A DNA stretch of 64,000 bases, taken from NCBI RefSeq assembly GCF_029227915.1, contig NC_079877.1, forward strand, positions 21,849,851 to 21,913,850, read 5' to 3'. The position numbers and the translations under genes are program-made. Position 1 is the first letter of the stretch; each line of letters starts with the position of its first letter. This document shows positions 32,999-43,374 of the stretch, in pieces. Below the pieces are notes generated by a model. The model did no database searches. It saw only the letters and a list, made by a program, of their open reading frames with translations, and was not told the DNA's origin. Source of the DNA: Hydractinia symbiolongicarpus. Taxonomy: Eukaryota > Cnidaria > Hydrozoa > Anthoathecata > Hydractiniidae.

Positions 32999-35900
32999 CT
33001 ATTTTTCACCATCAATGACCGATGTTAAATCCCCTGACTTGAGAACTTCCATCAGGGAAAAAGGAGATGCCCCTTTCTTTGTCAGCACATCGGTCATTTG
33101 ATGTTTTCCATCGATCCATCGTAGGGTGACTTCATCGTTGTTGATCATCTGCCTTAAGGCATTTATTTCCACTCGGAGTCGTTTGTCTGATACTGTCTTG
33201 GTTGAACCAGCACATTCGAAGAGTGATCTACTATCAGTTAAACATACAACTTCAGGTTTTTCGGCTAAAGACTCTTCAATCATTTTAGCCAAGAAGAATG
33301 CTGTGTCAGCTCCATCTACAGAAGCTAGTGACTCCGCTGAAAGAGTTGAACGTACTACACGACGAACTTTATTTGAGCTCCAGGAAATTGGTGATGATTT
33401 TCCTGAACCATCAGTTAAGAAGGCGATATGACCACCTTGACTTTGACCTCCTTCGAGATTGTTGAAGCTGGCATCAGTGAAAACCTTGATGCTTAGGTTA
33501 TTCAAGGTAAGTTTTGGCACAGTAATGTGGCAATCTTGAGATTTCAAGAACTTTATCGTCTTATTGATGAGTTTAATATCAGCTAGAGTAGCTGTTGTTA
33601 CTCTTGATGACACATCGCTTACGGTGAAGCTAATTTCTGGTCTTGACATACATGCCAACCAATTGAGCTTCCCAATTGATTGTCTCATTTTAGATCTTTC
33701 AACTTCATTGATTGGTTCATCCTTAGAGCATTTTATTCTCTCCATACTGAGAGTGATTGGCTCTAGCTCATTGATATAATCGGCTTGTTTGATGGTGATT
33801 GTTCCATCTTCATTTTGATCGAGGTCAATACCAATATATTTGAAGTGTCGTATATGTTCACTACTGGTCTTGAAGATACTCTTCAACTTTGATACCACAT
33901 TAACGAAGGTAGAACTTCCTGCCCAAATCACGTCATCAACGAAACATACCAATATTCCGAAAATCAATGTATTTGAAGACCAGATGAATATTCCTTGATC
34001 TAGTTCAATAGGCTTTCCACCGAGTTGAATTAATTCACTTCGCAGTTTTAGGTACCAGCTACGACTTGCGTCAGCAAGACCATACACCGTTTTTGACAAC
34101 TTCCAAAGGTTTTTGGTATTAGCCTCCTTCGGCGGCAGAACAATGACTTCTCTGTCAATCTTCTTTCCTTGAAGGAATGCTGTTTTGATGTCCAGAGAAT
34201 TCAACATCCAATTTTTGGATGAAATTATCGTCAATGCTAATCTCAATCCTTCCTTAGAGCACGTTGGACTGTCTGTTTTAAAATTTTGGACTTCTTCAAA
34301 ACCACGTGCCACAAGTCGTGCCTTAACTGAAGGTTGGCCATCAATAATCTTTGGTGTTACAACCCATCGTAGACTCATAGTTTCTTGTCCTTCATTAGGT
34401 ATCTCGATGTAGACTGAATTGTTAATCCATGACTGTAGTTCTTTTGACTTTGCTGACAGTACTTCACTGCTGTTGGTGATCAGAGTGACTTCTGAAGGGT
34501 CATCATTGATTTCAATATCCTTGATGTTTGCAAAGTTTACCGCTCTCTTCATACCAGTTTCTGTTTCTACATTAAACCAGCCATCATGCTTGCCTCCAAC
34601 TTTCCCTGCTCTTGATATGATTTTAGCCTTTTTCCATTCCCCACCTTTGTCCTTATACTTTAGACAAAGATTCGGTCTTAATTTCGGCTTCTCCCTCGGC
34701 AGCATGCTATGTGCTTCAGCAGAAATTGGCTGTGTCTGATGAGCTGGTGCATCATTGTTTAAAGGCTCTGATTTTTCAGACGATTGATCTTCATTTTCTG
34801 ATTTTTCAGACGAATGATCTTCATTTTCATTGTCAGATCCTGATTCTGATTCTGATTCTTGGAATCTAGGTGGTTGTTCCTCAGTGAAGGTGTTGTCCCC
34901 TGCCTCTGTCGTTTTTTCTGATGAACCACAGCCGCCGTCATGTACCAATTTTACACGACAAGGATGGACCCGAACGTAATAGCTTCCATGTTTGATCAAA
35001 ATTTGTTGGCCGTCCTGACCAAGCACAGTGCCAGGACATCTCCATTCATTGCTATCGTTCCGTTTATAGTAAACATTATCACCTGTAAGATATTTGGTTT
35101 CTCCTGAAGATCTAATGTTGTGAGATAGTGCCCTTCTGATTCTTTCTGAGTGCTCACTTGCAATAAATGCTTCTCGAGCCTTGTGAAGGGCTTCCAGATT
35201 CTCTCTCATTAACTGCGTTGCTGGTTTTCCTGACAAGGCTGGTGGTTTGTCATCCATTAGTGATGGTAGACGTGGATTCGTTCCAATTGCTAATTGATAT
35301 GGTGTAAAACCGTGTGCATTATGTAGTGAATTCTTTGCATTTACACACCAATAAAGAGCAATATTCAAGCTGCAACTTGTATCATTGAGCACCTTGTCTA
35401 GCATGTTGGATAGTGTTTGGTTGTGTCTCTCAACAATACCATTTGACCAAGGGGATTCCGCGGCAGTTGTCTTAATTGTGATGCCAAATTGTTCTGCTAG
35501 ATTGATGAGCTCTTCGTTAGCAAATTCACCGCCATTGTCGACTAAAAATTTATCACACGAGCCATAAACAGATATCCATGTCTTTAGTATTGCTTCAATA
35601 ACAGTGGTTGGGTTTTTGTCCTTTATTATTGTTGCAGCAGATAGGCGAGTACAGAGATCGATTAGGTGAAGGATGATTTTCTTGTCGTAGAATTTTAGAT
35701 CCATCGCAACGGTTTCAAGGAACTTAGATCCCATGGGTAATCCTACTACAGGGCGAGGTGGTGATCGTCGGTAGATTTGGCATGTTGTACATTCTTTATC
35801 AATTCTTTTTACTTCTGATATCAATTCTTTATTGTTGTTCCATGGTGGTCCTGCCTTATTGATCAATGACATGAGTTGATTGAGAGATGGGTGAGCAAAC

Positions 35901-36844
35901 TGTCGGTGAAGTTTTTCAGCGATTACAGTCATGTTGTTGTCTTCCCTTGAGATAAAAACAAAATTGCATTCATAAGGTTTGTCGATTGATGCAATTACTT
36001 GACGCGGTCGAGTCAAAGGAATGGTATAATGTCCACTTGAGGTTGTGGCCAAGTGAACAGTTTCTCCCAATGCTTTTGCAGTGTCACTCTGGAAGTCAAG
36101 AATCATATCGGCCCTTTTCATAAATGATTTTGATAGTAACAGGGGTAGGACTTTTGGTATCACATCTGTATTTATTTTTACCTTTGTGTTGCCAATGATA
36201 GCAGGAATAGATGCTCTTCCACAAGCTTGGACTTGTTCACCGTCTCCGAAGCGATATAAACTTTTGCTATGGTGATGTTTTACTTCCCTCTTTTCTTTAT
36301 CAGATAGAGAGCTTATGTATTGATCTAACCAAACATCCCCACAAACGGTTTTACTGGCACCGCAATCGAGTAGGCCACAATTCCATGTTTCTGATACTAG
36401 ATGTTTGAGTTGACCTGGTTTATCGCTTTCGTTGAGAAGGACGATTTCATGAACCATGTATGTATCATTTTGCTTTTCCGGACAGTCTTGTTGCCAATGA
36501 AAAACACTTTCGCATATCGCACATCGAGATACACAACCATTCCTGTCAAGTGGGTTTTTAGTAGGTTTTCTTGTGCCATCTGCTTTGGGTCGAGAAGCAT
36601 GTTTATCTTGGCGCCATGTATTCCCTTTTTTGTTGTATCTTGATGATGATGCAAATCTTTGATTTAGATTACGTTTGGTGTAATATATCCCTTCTTCATC
36701 TGATGATGATTGTTGACACTCGTCTGGGTATGCTTCATTAGCATAAAACGATGGTTCTGCTTTGATTTTGATGGAGGACATACTACTGTCTAAGTCACCA
36801 TCAATTGATTCTTCGGCAAATACTTTTATCAATTTCTGTCTCAC
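32999..36844 (-). CDS. Copia-type pol polyprotein (gag C-term, protease, integrase, RT, RNase H)
   Basis: A 1,281-codon open frame. It opens in the gag nucleocapsid (CAICESVFHWQQDCP knuckle, residues about 111-125), then protease (LLDCGASKTVCG, about 155-166), integrase with zinc region H-x-H...C-x-x-C (ECTTCQIYRR) and core (VAMDLKFYDKKIILHLIDL; FLVDNGGEFANEEL; WSNGIVERHNQTL), RT with MLNSLDIKTAFLQGK, YGLADASRSWYLKL and LVCFVDDVIWAG, and RNase H (VFTDASFNNLEGG...LTDSRSLFE...DVLTKKGASP). Integrase-before-RT is the Copia order. No stop interrupts it, and the LTRs are nearly identical, so it is a young insertion. It depends on gag, which is frameshifted. Confidence 0.95.
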   Translation of the reverse strand: MRQKLIKVFAEESIDGDLDSSMSSIKIKAEPSFYANEAYPDECQQSSSDEEGIYYTKRNLNQRFASSSRYNKKGNTWRQDKHASRPKADGTRKPTKNPLDRNGCVSRCAICESVFHWQQDCPEKQNDTYMVHEIVLLNESDKPGQLKHLVSETWNCGLLDCGASKTVCGDVWLDQYISSLSDKEKREVKHHHSKSLYRFGDGEQVQACGRASIPAIIGNTKVKINTDVIPKVLPLLLSKSFMKRADMILDFQSDTAKALGETVHLATTSSGHYTIPLTRPRQVIASIDKPYECNFVFISREDNNMTVIAEKLHRQFAHPSLNQLMSLINKAGPPWNNNKELISEVKRIDKECTTCQIYRRSPPRPVVGLPMGSKFLETVAMDLKFYDKKIILHLIDLCTRLSAATIIKDKNPTTVIEAILKTWISVYGSCDKFLVDNGGEFANEELINLAEQFGITIKTTAAESPWSNGIVERHNQTLSNMLDKVLNDTSCSLNIALYWCVNAKNSLHNAHGFTPYQLAIGTNPRLPSLMDDKPPALSGKPATQLMRENLEALHKAREAFIASEHSERIRRALSHNIRSSGETKYLTGDNVYYKRNDSNEWRCPGTVLGQDGQQILIKHGSYYVRVHPCRVKLVHDGGCGSSEKTTEAGDNTFTEEQPPRFQESESESGSDNENEDHSSEKSENEDQSSEKSEPLNNDAPAHQTQPISAEAHSMLPREKPKLRPNLCLKYKDKGGEWKKAKIISRAGKVGGKHDGWFNVETETGMKRAVNFANIKDIEINDDPSEVTLITNSSEVLSAKSKELQSWINNSVYIEIPNEGQETMSLRWVVTPKIIDGQPSVKARLVARGFEEVQNFKTDSPTCSKEGLRLALTIISSKNWMLNSLDIKTAFLQGKKIDREVIVLPPKEANTKNLWKLSKTVYGLADASRSWYLKLRSELIQLGGKPIELDQGIFIWSSNTLIFGILVCFVDDVIWAGSSTFVNVVSKLKSIFKTSSEHIRHFKYIGIDLDQNEDGTITIKQADYINELEPITLSMERIKCSKDEPINEVERSKMRQSIGKLNWLACMSRPEISFTVSDVSSRVTTATLADIKLINKTIKFLKSQDCHITVPKLTLNNLSIKVFTDASFNNLEGGQSQGGHIAFLTDGSGKSSPISWSSNKVRRVVRSTLSAESLASVDGADTAFFLAKMIEESLAEKPEVVCLTDSRSLFECAGSTKTVSDKRLRVEINALRQMINNDEVTLRWIDGKHQMTDVLTKKGASPFSLMEVLKSGDLTSVIDGEK

Positions 36845-36847
36845 ATC

Positions 36848-37314
36848 ATCATAAACTAAGTTTGTTATTGTTGTTTTATGAGTCTTTCATGAGAACTGTC
36901 AAGATTAGCAGCCTTTAATAATCTATAGGCTAGCAGGTCATCTGGGTAATTGATGTAAGCCTTTATCTTATAGTACCTCTTTTCAAACTCAATCTCGAAT
37001 CTTCTTCTCTTTTGTTCGTTTATAAGTCTCAAATTTTTCAATTGCATCAAATTTTTCTGTCAGTTTATCCTTTGCATATATCTTATCGAGCCTCTTTAAG
37101 ATATTCTTAACTCCGTCTTCAGATGATATTTGTTCAGATGGAAGTTCCAATGCAGCTTCCTGTGATTTCCCATCAAGAGTAGGGACAGTCCTTGTTTCTT
37201 TTTATCTAGTGTTGTAAGCTCCGTCCAAATTCCAATTAATTTCTTCCAATCCTCATAGTTCTTACTTTGGGATAGCAGAGGAGGAGCTTTATTGTATGAC
37301 ACCGACGTTGCCAT
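36848..37314 (-). pseudogene. Copia gag, frameshifted
   Basis: ATG at 37,312-37,314, 16 bp from the 5' LTR, encodes MATSVSYNKAPPLLSQSKNY and WKKLIGIWTELTTLDKKKQG. A shift near 37,190 moves the frame, later pieces (RFEIEFEKRYYKIKAYINYPDD) appear in other frames, and another shift in an A-rich run near 36,880 separates it from the pol frame. Two or three small indels in homopolymers could be true damage or sequencing error. Confidence 0.75.
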
Positions 37315-37318
37315 TTTC

Positions 37319-37329
37319 CTCTGCTACCA
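37319..37329 (-). other. Copia primer-binding site (initiator tRNA-Met)
   Basis: TGGTAGCAGAG on the minus strand, immediately after the 5' LTR, is complementary to the 3' end of eukaryotic initiator methionine tRNA, the usual Copia primer. Confidence 0.85.
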
Positions 37330-37582
37330 TGAAAATTAGTACTAAATGTTAGTTACCTTGAACAGAAAACAATTTCTCCAGTCAAATAATTTAAGTGAAA
37401 ACAAACAATTAATTAACTCTCAATAACACCACTATTAATATCATAAACACGACGATTAGCAATTAACAATGTTCTCCAATGTAACCATTAAACAATATCA
37501 CTGGTATAACTCAAGCTCCTCCACAGCTATGATTTGTTATTACTTTAATTAGTTAATATCTTGTCTAAAGGGAAAAGTATCA
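37330..37582 (-). repeat. Copia 5' LTR
   Basis: 253 bp, pairs with 32,480-32,732. The second GATTG target duplication follows at 37,583-37,587. Removing the element restores an open LINE reading frame across the site (VQYNLFNNSQHGF). Confidence 0.95.
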
Positions 37583-37587
37583 GATTG

Positions 37588-37699
37588 TACTGTACAAGAT
37601 GATCAACTATGTTCTTTTTTATAACTTTTTCAAATATGTTTTTGACATGTGAAGTCATGAGTGGTAAGTGCAACATCTGTCATAACAGGAATAGTACAA
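37588..37699 (-). pseudogene. LINE ORF2, segment between Copia and hAT-like insertions
   Basis: Reads TSHVKNIFEKVIKKNIVDHL, which continues directly into the RT segment left of the Copia element. On the other side it joins the segment at 40,361 once the hAT-like insertion is removed (codons for NSTADANDLTCTIPV). Confidence 0.75.
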
Positions 37700-37709
37700 G
37701 TTAAATCAT

Positions 37710-40350
37710 GTGCGGATCCAGGGTTAGTCAGATAAGTCGCGTGACTAAGTGCAAATTTGACGAAAAATGTTAGCCAAGCGAAGATGTCGACGATCCAGGC
37801 GTTGCAAATGGAGGGCGTTAAAAATTGTAATTTTTTTACGGCGAAAAGCCATGGTTCACAGCCCTCTCCAATTCGCCTATAGCGATGTTGACGTCAAAGT
37901 TGTGACGTCGCTACCATATAGACTGAGAGGGTTGCAAATTATAGCTTACAGATTTTGACTGATTTATTTTGACTAATCAGTCACTCAGTCAGTCAAAAAT
38001 CAAATAGCTATGGCCCGCAACCCTCCCCATCTCACCAAAGGGGCCTGTGACGTCAAAATCGTGACGTAATTTTCACACTCTATGCGTAGTCCAACAATAT
38101 GTGGCCCGCAGCCGGCGAAGGAAATTTAGGTTCCGTACTGCGTGGTTACTGATAACCTGTTAGGCTATAGTTTTAACTCCCATCCGTCGGGATTAGTCGA
38201 AGACTCACGCCTTTTGGCTTGGATTCTTTCCGTACTATTATTGATTATGGCTGCAGCAGATATGTTGGCGCGGGTGCTTACTGATTTAAAGTGTGATAAT
38301 TTTGAATCTGTTCGTAAAATGCAAAAAGAACTTTTAGAAAGTCTTTATTCTCGAGCATTTTTGTTGTCTGGGGATATTTATCCCTTGGTTGGTAAAAGTC
38401 TTCATCGGAATTTAGGTCCAGATATATACCTTCCATCTGAGGCGAGGTGTGAAGATAAAGGAATTATTGCTTTAAGGTGAGAAGTATGTTTTTTACTCTC
38501 CAACACACCTTGCATTTATTTAAAGGTTTTCAGTATATCTGCTACGAAAAGCTAGTTGGGGAGAGCTTTATACAACAGACTATTAAAACCAAATACAAAA
38601 AGATTTAATTAGCTAATAGCTAGGGCTAATACACCTTTACGATAATTCGGAAAAAATAACACTCCATCGCAGCTTATTTTGCAATCGAAGGAGGTAAACA
38701 TTACACTTTTATAAGAGTTTATTAAGGAGAAAACACGTTTTTTCGTGATAACTTTTCTTGCCACGTTTTCTTTTTAATGAAAAGTACACATAAGTTGTAT
38801 CTTATTATTATTAATGTTTCCTGAAAATTTGAAAGAAATTGATATGACAGAAGTTAAAAAACTGGAGAAAACACGCTTTCGTCTCTAACAAACTCTCATA
38901 AAAACACGAGTTTTACCTCCTTTTTTCCGATATTGTAAAACGATGGAGAGCCGTAGGAACGGATGTACAATTGAATTATCATAAAGGAGTATTGTTTTTG
39001 TAATATGAGCTTTGAACAGAATTTTCAGCATTGCGGAGGAATTCTTTCTCAATTAATATTTGTGTTGTTATTAGAAGCAAGAACTTGACATCTGGATAAG
39101 TAAGGTTGGTGATGAAAAAAAACAACTCTTCGAATGACTATTAAGAAACAAAGTTTGTTGAGTAAAAGGTCATGGTAAAATATATTATTTTTAGATCCAA
39201 TCCATCAGGAGACTGTCTATACAGCTCAGCATCGTTGGTATAGGTATAGGTGATAATTCTCTTGTTGATGTTTTGAGAATCCTGACATCCATAGAACTTT
39301 TCTTGCATCCTTCCTTTTATTCCAATCATCTTTGTTTTCAATTTGCTTTTAAAAACCAAAAGGCAAATATTTTTATATCTGAGAAAAGTTTATTAAGATT
39401 TTCCCTTTCCCATATTGTTTGTGATATGACTCTTTCTCCTGAGGAGGCAGTTAAAGCAGAAGCAATCAACAACTGTACCCCCAAGACATGGTTTCCTTTT
39501 CTATCAATACTTGCCTTGTCAACAGTAATAAAGAGAAAAATTAACACATTTTACCCACAATTCGGTTTGTTACAGTTTGTTACAACTTTCTTTACACAGT
39601 GTATATCGCCACACCCATCTATTTTACCTGATGAAGATCAGTTAAAAATTTTATTTTGTTATGAAGATATTGTTAAGTCTGGTGTTAACTTCAAGCCAAA
39701 TCATTACGTTCCCCTTTTTCCAAGTTGCAACTTTCTTAACTGAAAGTTGCATTTTCCTATTTCAGCATGCAAAAAGCAGTAAAAAGCCCTTAATTCTTCT
39801 TTTAAAGTTCAAACGAAACTTGAGTTTAGCCGTATGAATAAACAAATATATCTGAACAAATACGTGGGTTGAGGTGTGTTTGCATCATATCACATGTATG
39901 TATATTTCATTTTCATTATCCTGATCTTTCCATATTCTTATTGTTTTTGTTATTATTGTGTTTTATTTTGCTGTCCATGGCTGGTGTGATCATTTGATTC
40001 ACCTAGTCATGCTGATGAAGCCTGATATTGGCAGAAACAGCAGGAGTTTATAAATAATGAAATATATTCACAATTGTCTCACTTTATTGTAGTTAATCCC
40101 TGTTAATTTTAGTGGTTTTATCTATCTAAAATAAGACGTGTAAGACGGAGATTTGATTCTTATAAAAGATGTTCTTAGGAGATTTTGTTATAGCTTAGCG
40201 TTTCTTTTGGTCAATTTTATTAATAACTAGATAAATCGAAAGACAATTTTTCGGCGATTTTTGTACCCGCAAAGCTTAAAATTTAGCCCCCAGCTGCTAA
40301 ATTCAAGGCTCAGTCTTGACTAAGTCTTGAAAAAGTCTGGATCCGCCCCT
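37710..40350. mobile_element. hAT-like element carrying an OTU/vertnin-like gene
   Basis: Ends GTGCGGATCCAGG (left) and CTGGATCCGCCCCT (right) are inverted, with one or two differences. The 10-bp GTTAAATCAT is present on both sides (37,700-37,709, 40,351-40,360); 8 of those 10 bases would be a normal hAT target duplication, and the terminal CAGGGG style is typical of hAT elements. Deleting it restores the LINE frame, so it is a true insertion. Instead of a transposase it carries the gene at 38,247-39,743. An imperfect palindrome occupies about 37,925-38,030. Confidence 0.7.
38247..39743 (+). pseudogene. OTU/vertnin-like protein gene, two exons, one frameshift
   Basis: Exon 1 (38,247-38,476) encodes MAAADMLARVLTDLKCDNFE and ends KGIIALR at a consensus donor. 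The acceptor ttatttttag at 39,194 joins in phase and gives PSGDCLYSSASLV, an OTU-type catalytic Asp-x-Cys-Leu-like segment. Then GDNSLVDVLRILTSIELFLH, FSLSHIVCDMTLSPEEAVKAEA, the ILALSTVIKRKINTFYPQFG block and the end FKPNHYVPLF, corresponding to the His-containing part of OTU folds. These blocks recur in a large family of cnidarian OTU/vertnin-like proteins. A repeated GTATAG (about 39,232-39,248) brings a TAG and a frameshift between LYSSASLV and GDNSL, so this copy is probably dead. The family call rests on pattern memory, not on a search. Confidence 0.6.
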
Positions 40351-40422
40351 GTTAAATCATTAGCATCGGCTGTTGAATTATGTTGCTTACTAAATACACT
40401 CATGTATTGTTGTTGCAGGGGG

Positions 40423-41836
40423 TCAGCCATTTTTTTTGCAATCATCAGTAAAGTTCTGTTTACTTTTGTTAATTAATGGACCTACTCTGGACCTTGTTTT
40501 ACTATGTTTTTGGGCATAGGAATAAAAATATTTTAGGTTTGTTTTAATGGAAGAAATTGCTTTCTTTTCTAGAGATTGTCTGCTTTCTTTATATGACTGC
40601 TGCAGAGAAAGTTCAATGTCAACTAATTGTTCTTTTATTTCTTTCACTTGTTTGTATTTAAAAGTTTTGGACAGCCGCTTTATAAGCTTACGACACTGCC
40701 TCATTAGTACACGACGATCTCTTGGTATGTAGTGTTTATCTTGTTTCCTTGTAAAAACTTTCTTTTTAGGAACTAGTTCTTCAGACAGTAGCAGAATTTT
40801 ATCCAGTAGTTGTTGTTCGGGGTTCATATCTTTCAACATCATGTCCCAGGCAACAGAGTTGAGTTTGTTGTTAATATTTTCCCAGTCTATAGACTCACCA
40901 AAGTAATTAAATACATCAAACGGTGTATGTGCTGTTCTCACCTCATAATTTTTTAACAGAACGATTGGGTTGTAATGAGTTGTCACTTCAATTAAAGTAT
41001 GGTGGGATACAAATGGTAAGAAAGGTATGCATTTATAACTGTGAATAAGTTGCTTGTTATTTGTTATAAGCAGATCAAGCACATTGCCACAGTTGTGTGT
41101 AGGCTTATGAATGCATTACACAAGTTGGAATTCATTTAAAATATTCATAAAATCTAATGACATTTCTTTATCTTCATTTGACTTGGAAGAAATCATATGG
41201 GTTTCCCAGTTTATGTTTGGCAAATTGAAGTCACGACAAAGAAACACATCTGGGAATTTGCCACTAAAGCTATTAAGAGTATTACTCAAATCATTAATCA
41301 TCGTTTTAAACTCTTTCGAACCTGATGGGTGAGCATGCATTGCATCATCAGGTTGTCAATACAGTTCCTATCGCATCTGAAGAGTTTATAACCTTCTATT
41401 GACAATTCTGCATCTAAGTGATCATATAACCAGGTCTCGGTAAGTGCTATGAAGAGTTGGTTCTTCTCTTTCAGTACATCTTGTATTAAAGGAACAGAAG
41501 ATGCAACAGTTAGTGGCTTTAGACCCTGTACATTGGTTTGCTGGATTCCAACTGTTCATTACCATCTGATTGAAAGATACTCCTGGTCTCATATTCTGAG
41601 TTTGAGGCATTGGTCGATGCATTGGTACCTGTTGTGGATGTCTGAACCTTTGTGGCTGTTGAAATGGGGGTATTGATTGGCTCCACAATGTTCTGAATTG
41701 GTACCTGTTGTGGATGACTGGGCATTTGTGGCTGTTGTAATGGGGCATGAACTGGTTGCATAAAGTGGCCTGGAGTTGTGGGAGGTCTGTGAATATTGTG
41801 GTGACTTACCAGAGTTTCTTTTATTTTTGAATCCAT
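40423..41836 (-). pseudogene. LINE ORF2, endonuclease and linker
   Basis: An APE-type endonuclease fragment: VQGLKPLTVASSVPLIQDVL and FIALTETWLYDHLDAE near 41,400-41,520, then a deletion of about 70 residues, then the catalytic 'GDFN' as RDFN (FLCRDFNLPNINWE near 41,215) and the SDH motif as SHHTLIEV near 40,990. Downstream is a charged linker with RKQDKHYIPRDRRVLMRQCR. Both active-site motifs are mutated, so the copy is dead. The upstream piece (41,519-41,836) is Pro/Gln-rich. Confidence 0.75.
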
Positions 41837-41839
41837 AAT

Positions 41840-42740
41840 TTATGTCCCTTTTGAAGTTGTGAATAACCTCAAAAAATCATAGGGATTATTTCTGTTTTGA
41901 TTAAAAGTATTACCATGTAAAATATTTGACTCATTAGTTCTATTTCCTAACAGTTCAGGTCTTTTACATATCGTCCCTTTTACATGTACCAACAAACATC
42001 TCTCATTGAAACACTGTCTTCTAGTTATAGAGTTGGAACACATTCTAGGGTGAAAATCTGTACATTTAGTACCTAGCTTACAACCTTTCGTACCCTTGTT
42101 TCCATGCAATAAAAGTTTTCGACAGGCTCGTGGGTGGGCAAATGGACAATCTGCACCTTTTCGGCCAAACTTACATGTTCCTTTTTGATAAAAGTGACAC
42201 ACCTTTTCCTTCAGTTGATGTGATGTATCTCTATCAGCAGAATAATCACTGCCTTTGTCATCATTGATGGAGTCATACACATTGACAATTGGGTTTACTA
42301 AATTAAGTCTATTGTTCTGATCAGTTATATCATTCTGATCAATTACATCAAAACCAACATGGACATTAGGTTTGTTTAATAAAGCCTTGGGTTGAGAAGT
42401 ATTATTATTATCATCATTAGAAATATCATCTGTAATAATGTCCTTTTCACATAGTGCACAGAGGTAATGTATACCAGGAATTTTAAAAAGTAGGTCTTGT
42501 GGTAAACCCACCTTATTTAATAGATTCATTGATGCCAAAAGCTCAAAATAACATTTTTTGTGAACGTCTTGACCACAGGAATGGCATTCCATAAATGTTG
42601 CATCACTCATGGTATAACAATACACTTCTTTACATATTTGACATTTGTCTGGAAAATAATTTTTTACCTTCAAAATTAATGCATCTAACAAATCGTCTTT
42701 CTTTATTTTGTCACCATGCGGTTTCTTAGATAAAAAAATG
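41840..42740 (-). CDS. LINE ORF1 protein with PHD-like and CCCH zinc fingers
   Basis: Largely open frame of about 300 codons. N-terminal PHD-like finger (CQICKEVYCY ... CHSCGQDVHKKCYFELL ... YLCALCEKDI, first 110 residues), an Asp/Asn-rich spacer, then CCCH fingers (VCHFYQKGTCKFGRKGADCPFAH, spaced Cys-Cys-Cys-His, followed by CRKLLLHGNKGTKGCKLGTKC and CSNSITRRQCFNERCLLVH). PHD-type ORF1 proteins are known in CR1-group LINEs; the CCCH part suggests RNA binding. The frame is open upstream to about 42,740, so the exact start is uncertain. Confidence 0.7.
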
Positions 42741-42837
42741 TCCTACTAATAGTCTCTTTATTGAAGCTATTTAGCACTCTTTTTATCTGCTTGGTATAGG
42801 TTTGGATGGGTCATAGGCCCGTAGGCACTCTCTGATA

Positions 42838-43104
42838 ATAGTGTCTGATAATAGCAGAGGTGCCAGTGAATAGCAGAGTTGCCAGTGAATAGCAGAGTTG
42901 CCAGTGGATAGCAGAGGTGCCAGTTGAGATCACAGGTTCAAGTTGTAAGAAACCAATGTTTTGATGGGCTTACCAGTGATGTTGCAAATATTCACCAAGT
43001 CAGGTGATTATAAGTCAAACATAAACATAACCATGTAGTTTTTCTATTATTATCTTTAAGAATATTTGACTAGAAAGAAATGGTACATTTAGATTCATAT
43101 ATCT
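42838..43104 (-). repeat. Gypsy 5' LTR, outer part
   Basis: 43,023-43,104 matches the 3' LTR remnant (26,173-26,250), and 42,840-42,920 has the same 19-bp tandem repeat as 31,020-31,112. Together they make one LTR split by the LINE. A few base changes separate the two LTR copies, so this Gypsy is older than the Copia. Confidence 0.6.
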
Positions 43105-43374
43105 CTAAGTTAAGAACTGCATGCTGAATTTCTTGTGTAAGACCTGGTTACCAACGACGAAGGGGCCAAACAAAAGAGATTTATGTCTATGTAATTTTTT
43201 TAACTAAGTCAGGAGTCGGTGAATTAGCTAGGATATTCAGGTTGGCTATGAATAGGCTTTCTTGTGGATTAAAAGGACCAGGCCTATTCAATAATTCTGA
43301 GACTAAAAGTTCTCGACCAAGACGGAAATCTATCCGACGAAATGTGGCGGAAATTTTGTTTGATGAGTCTCCAA

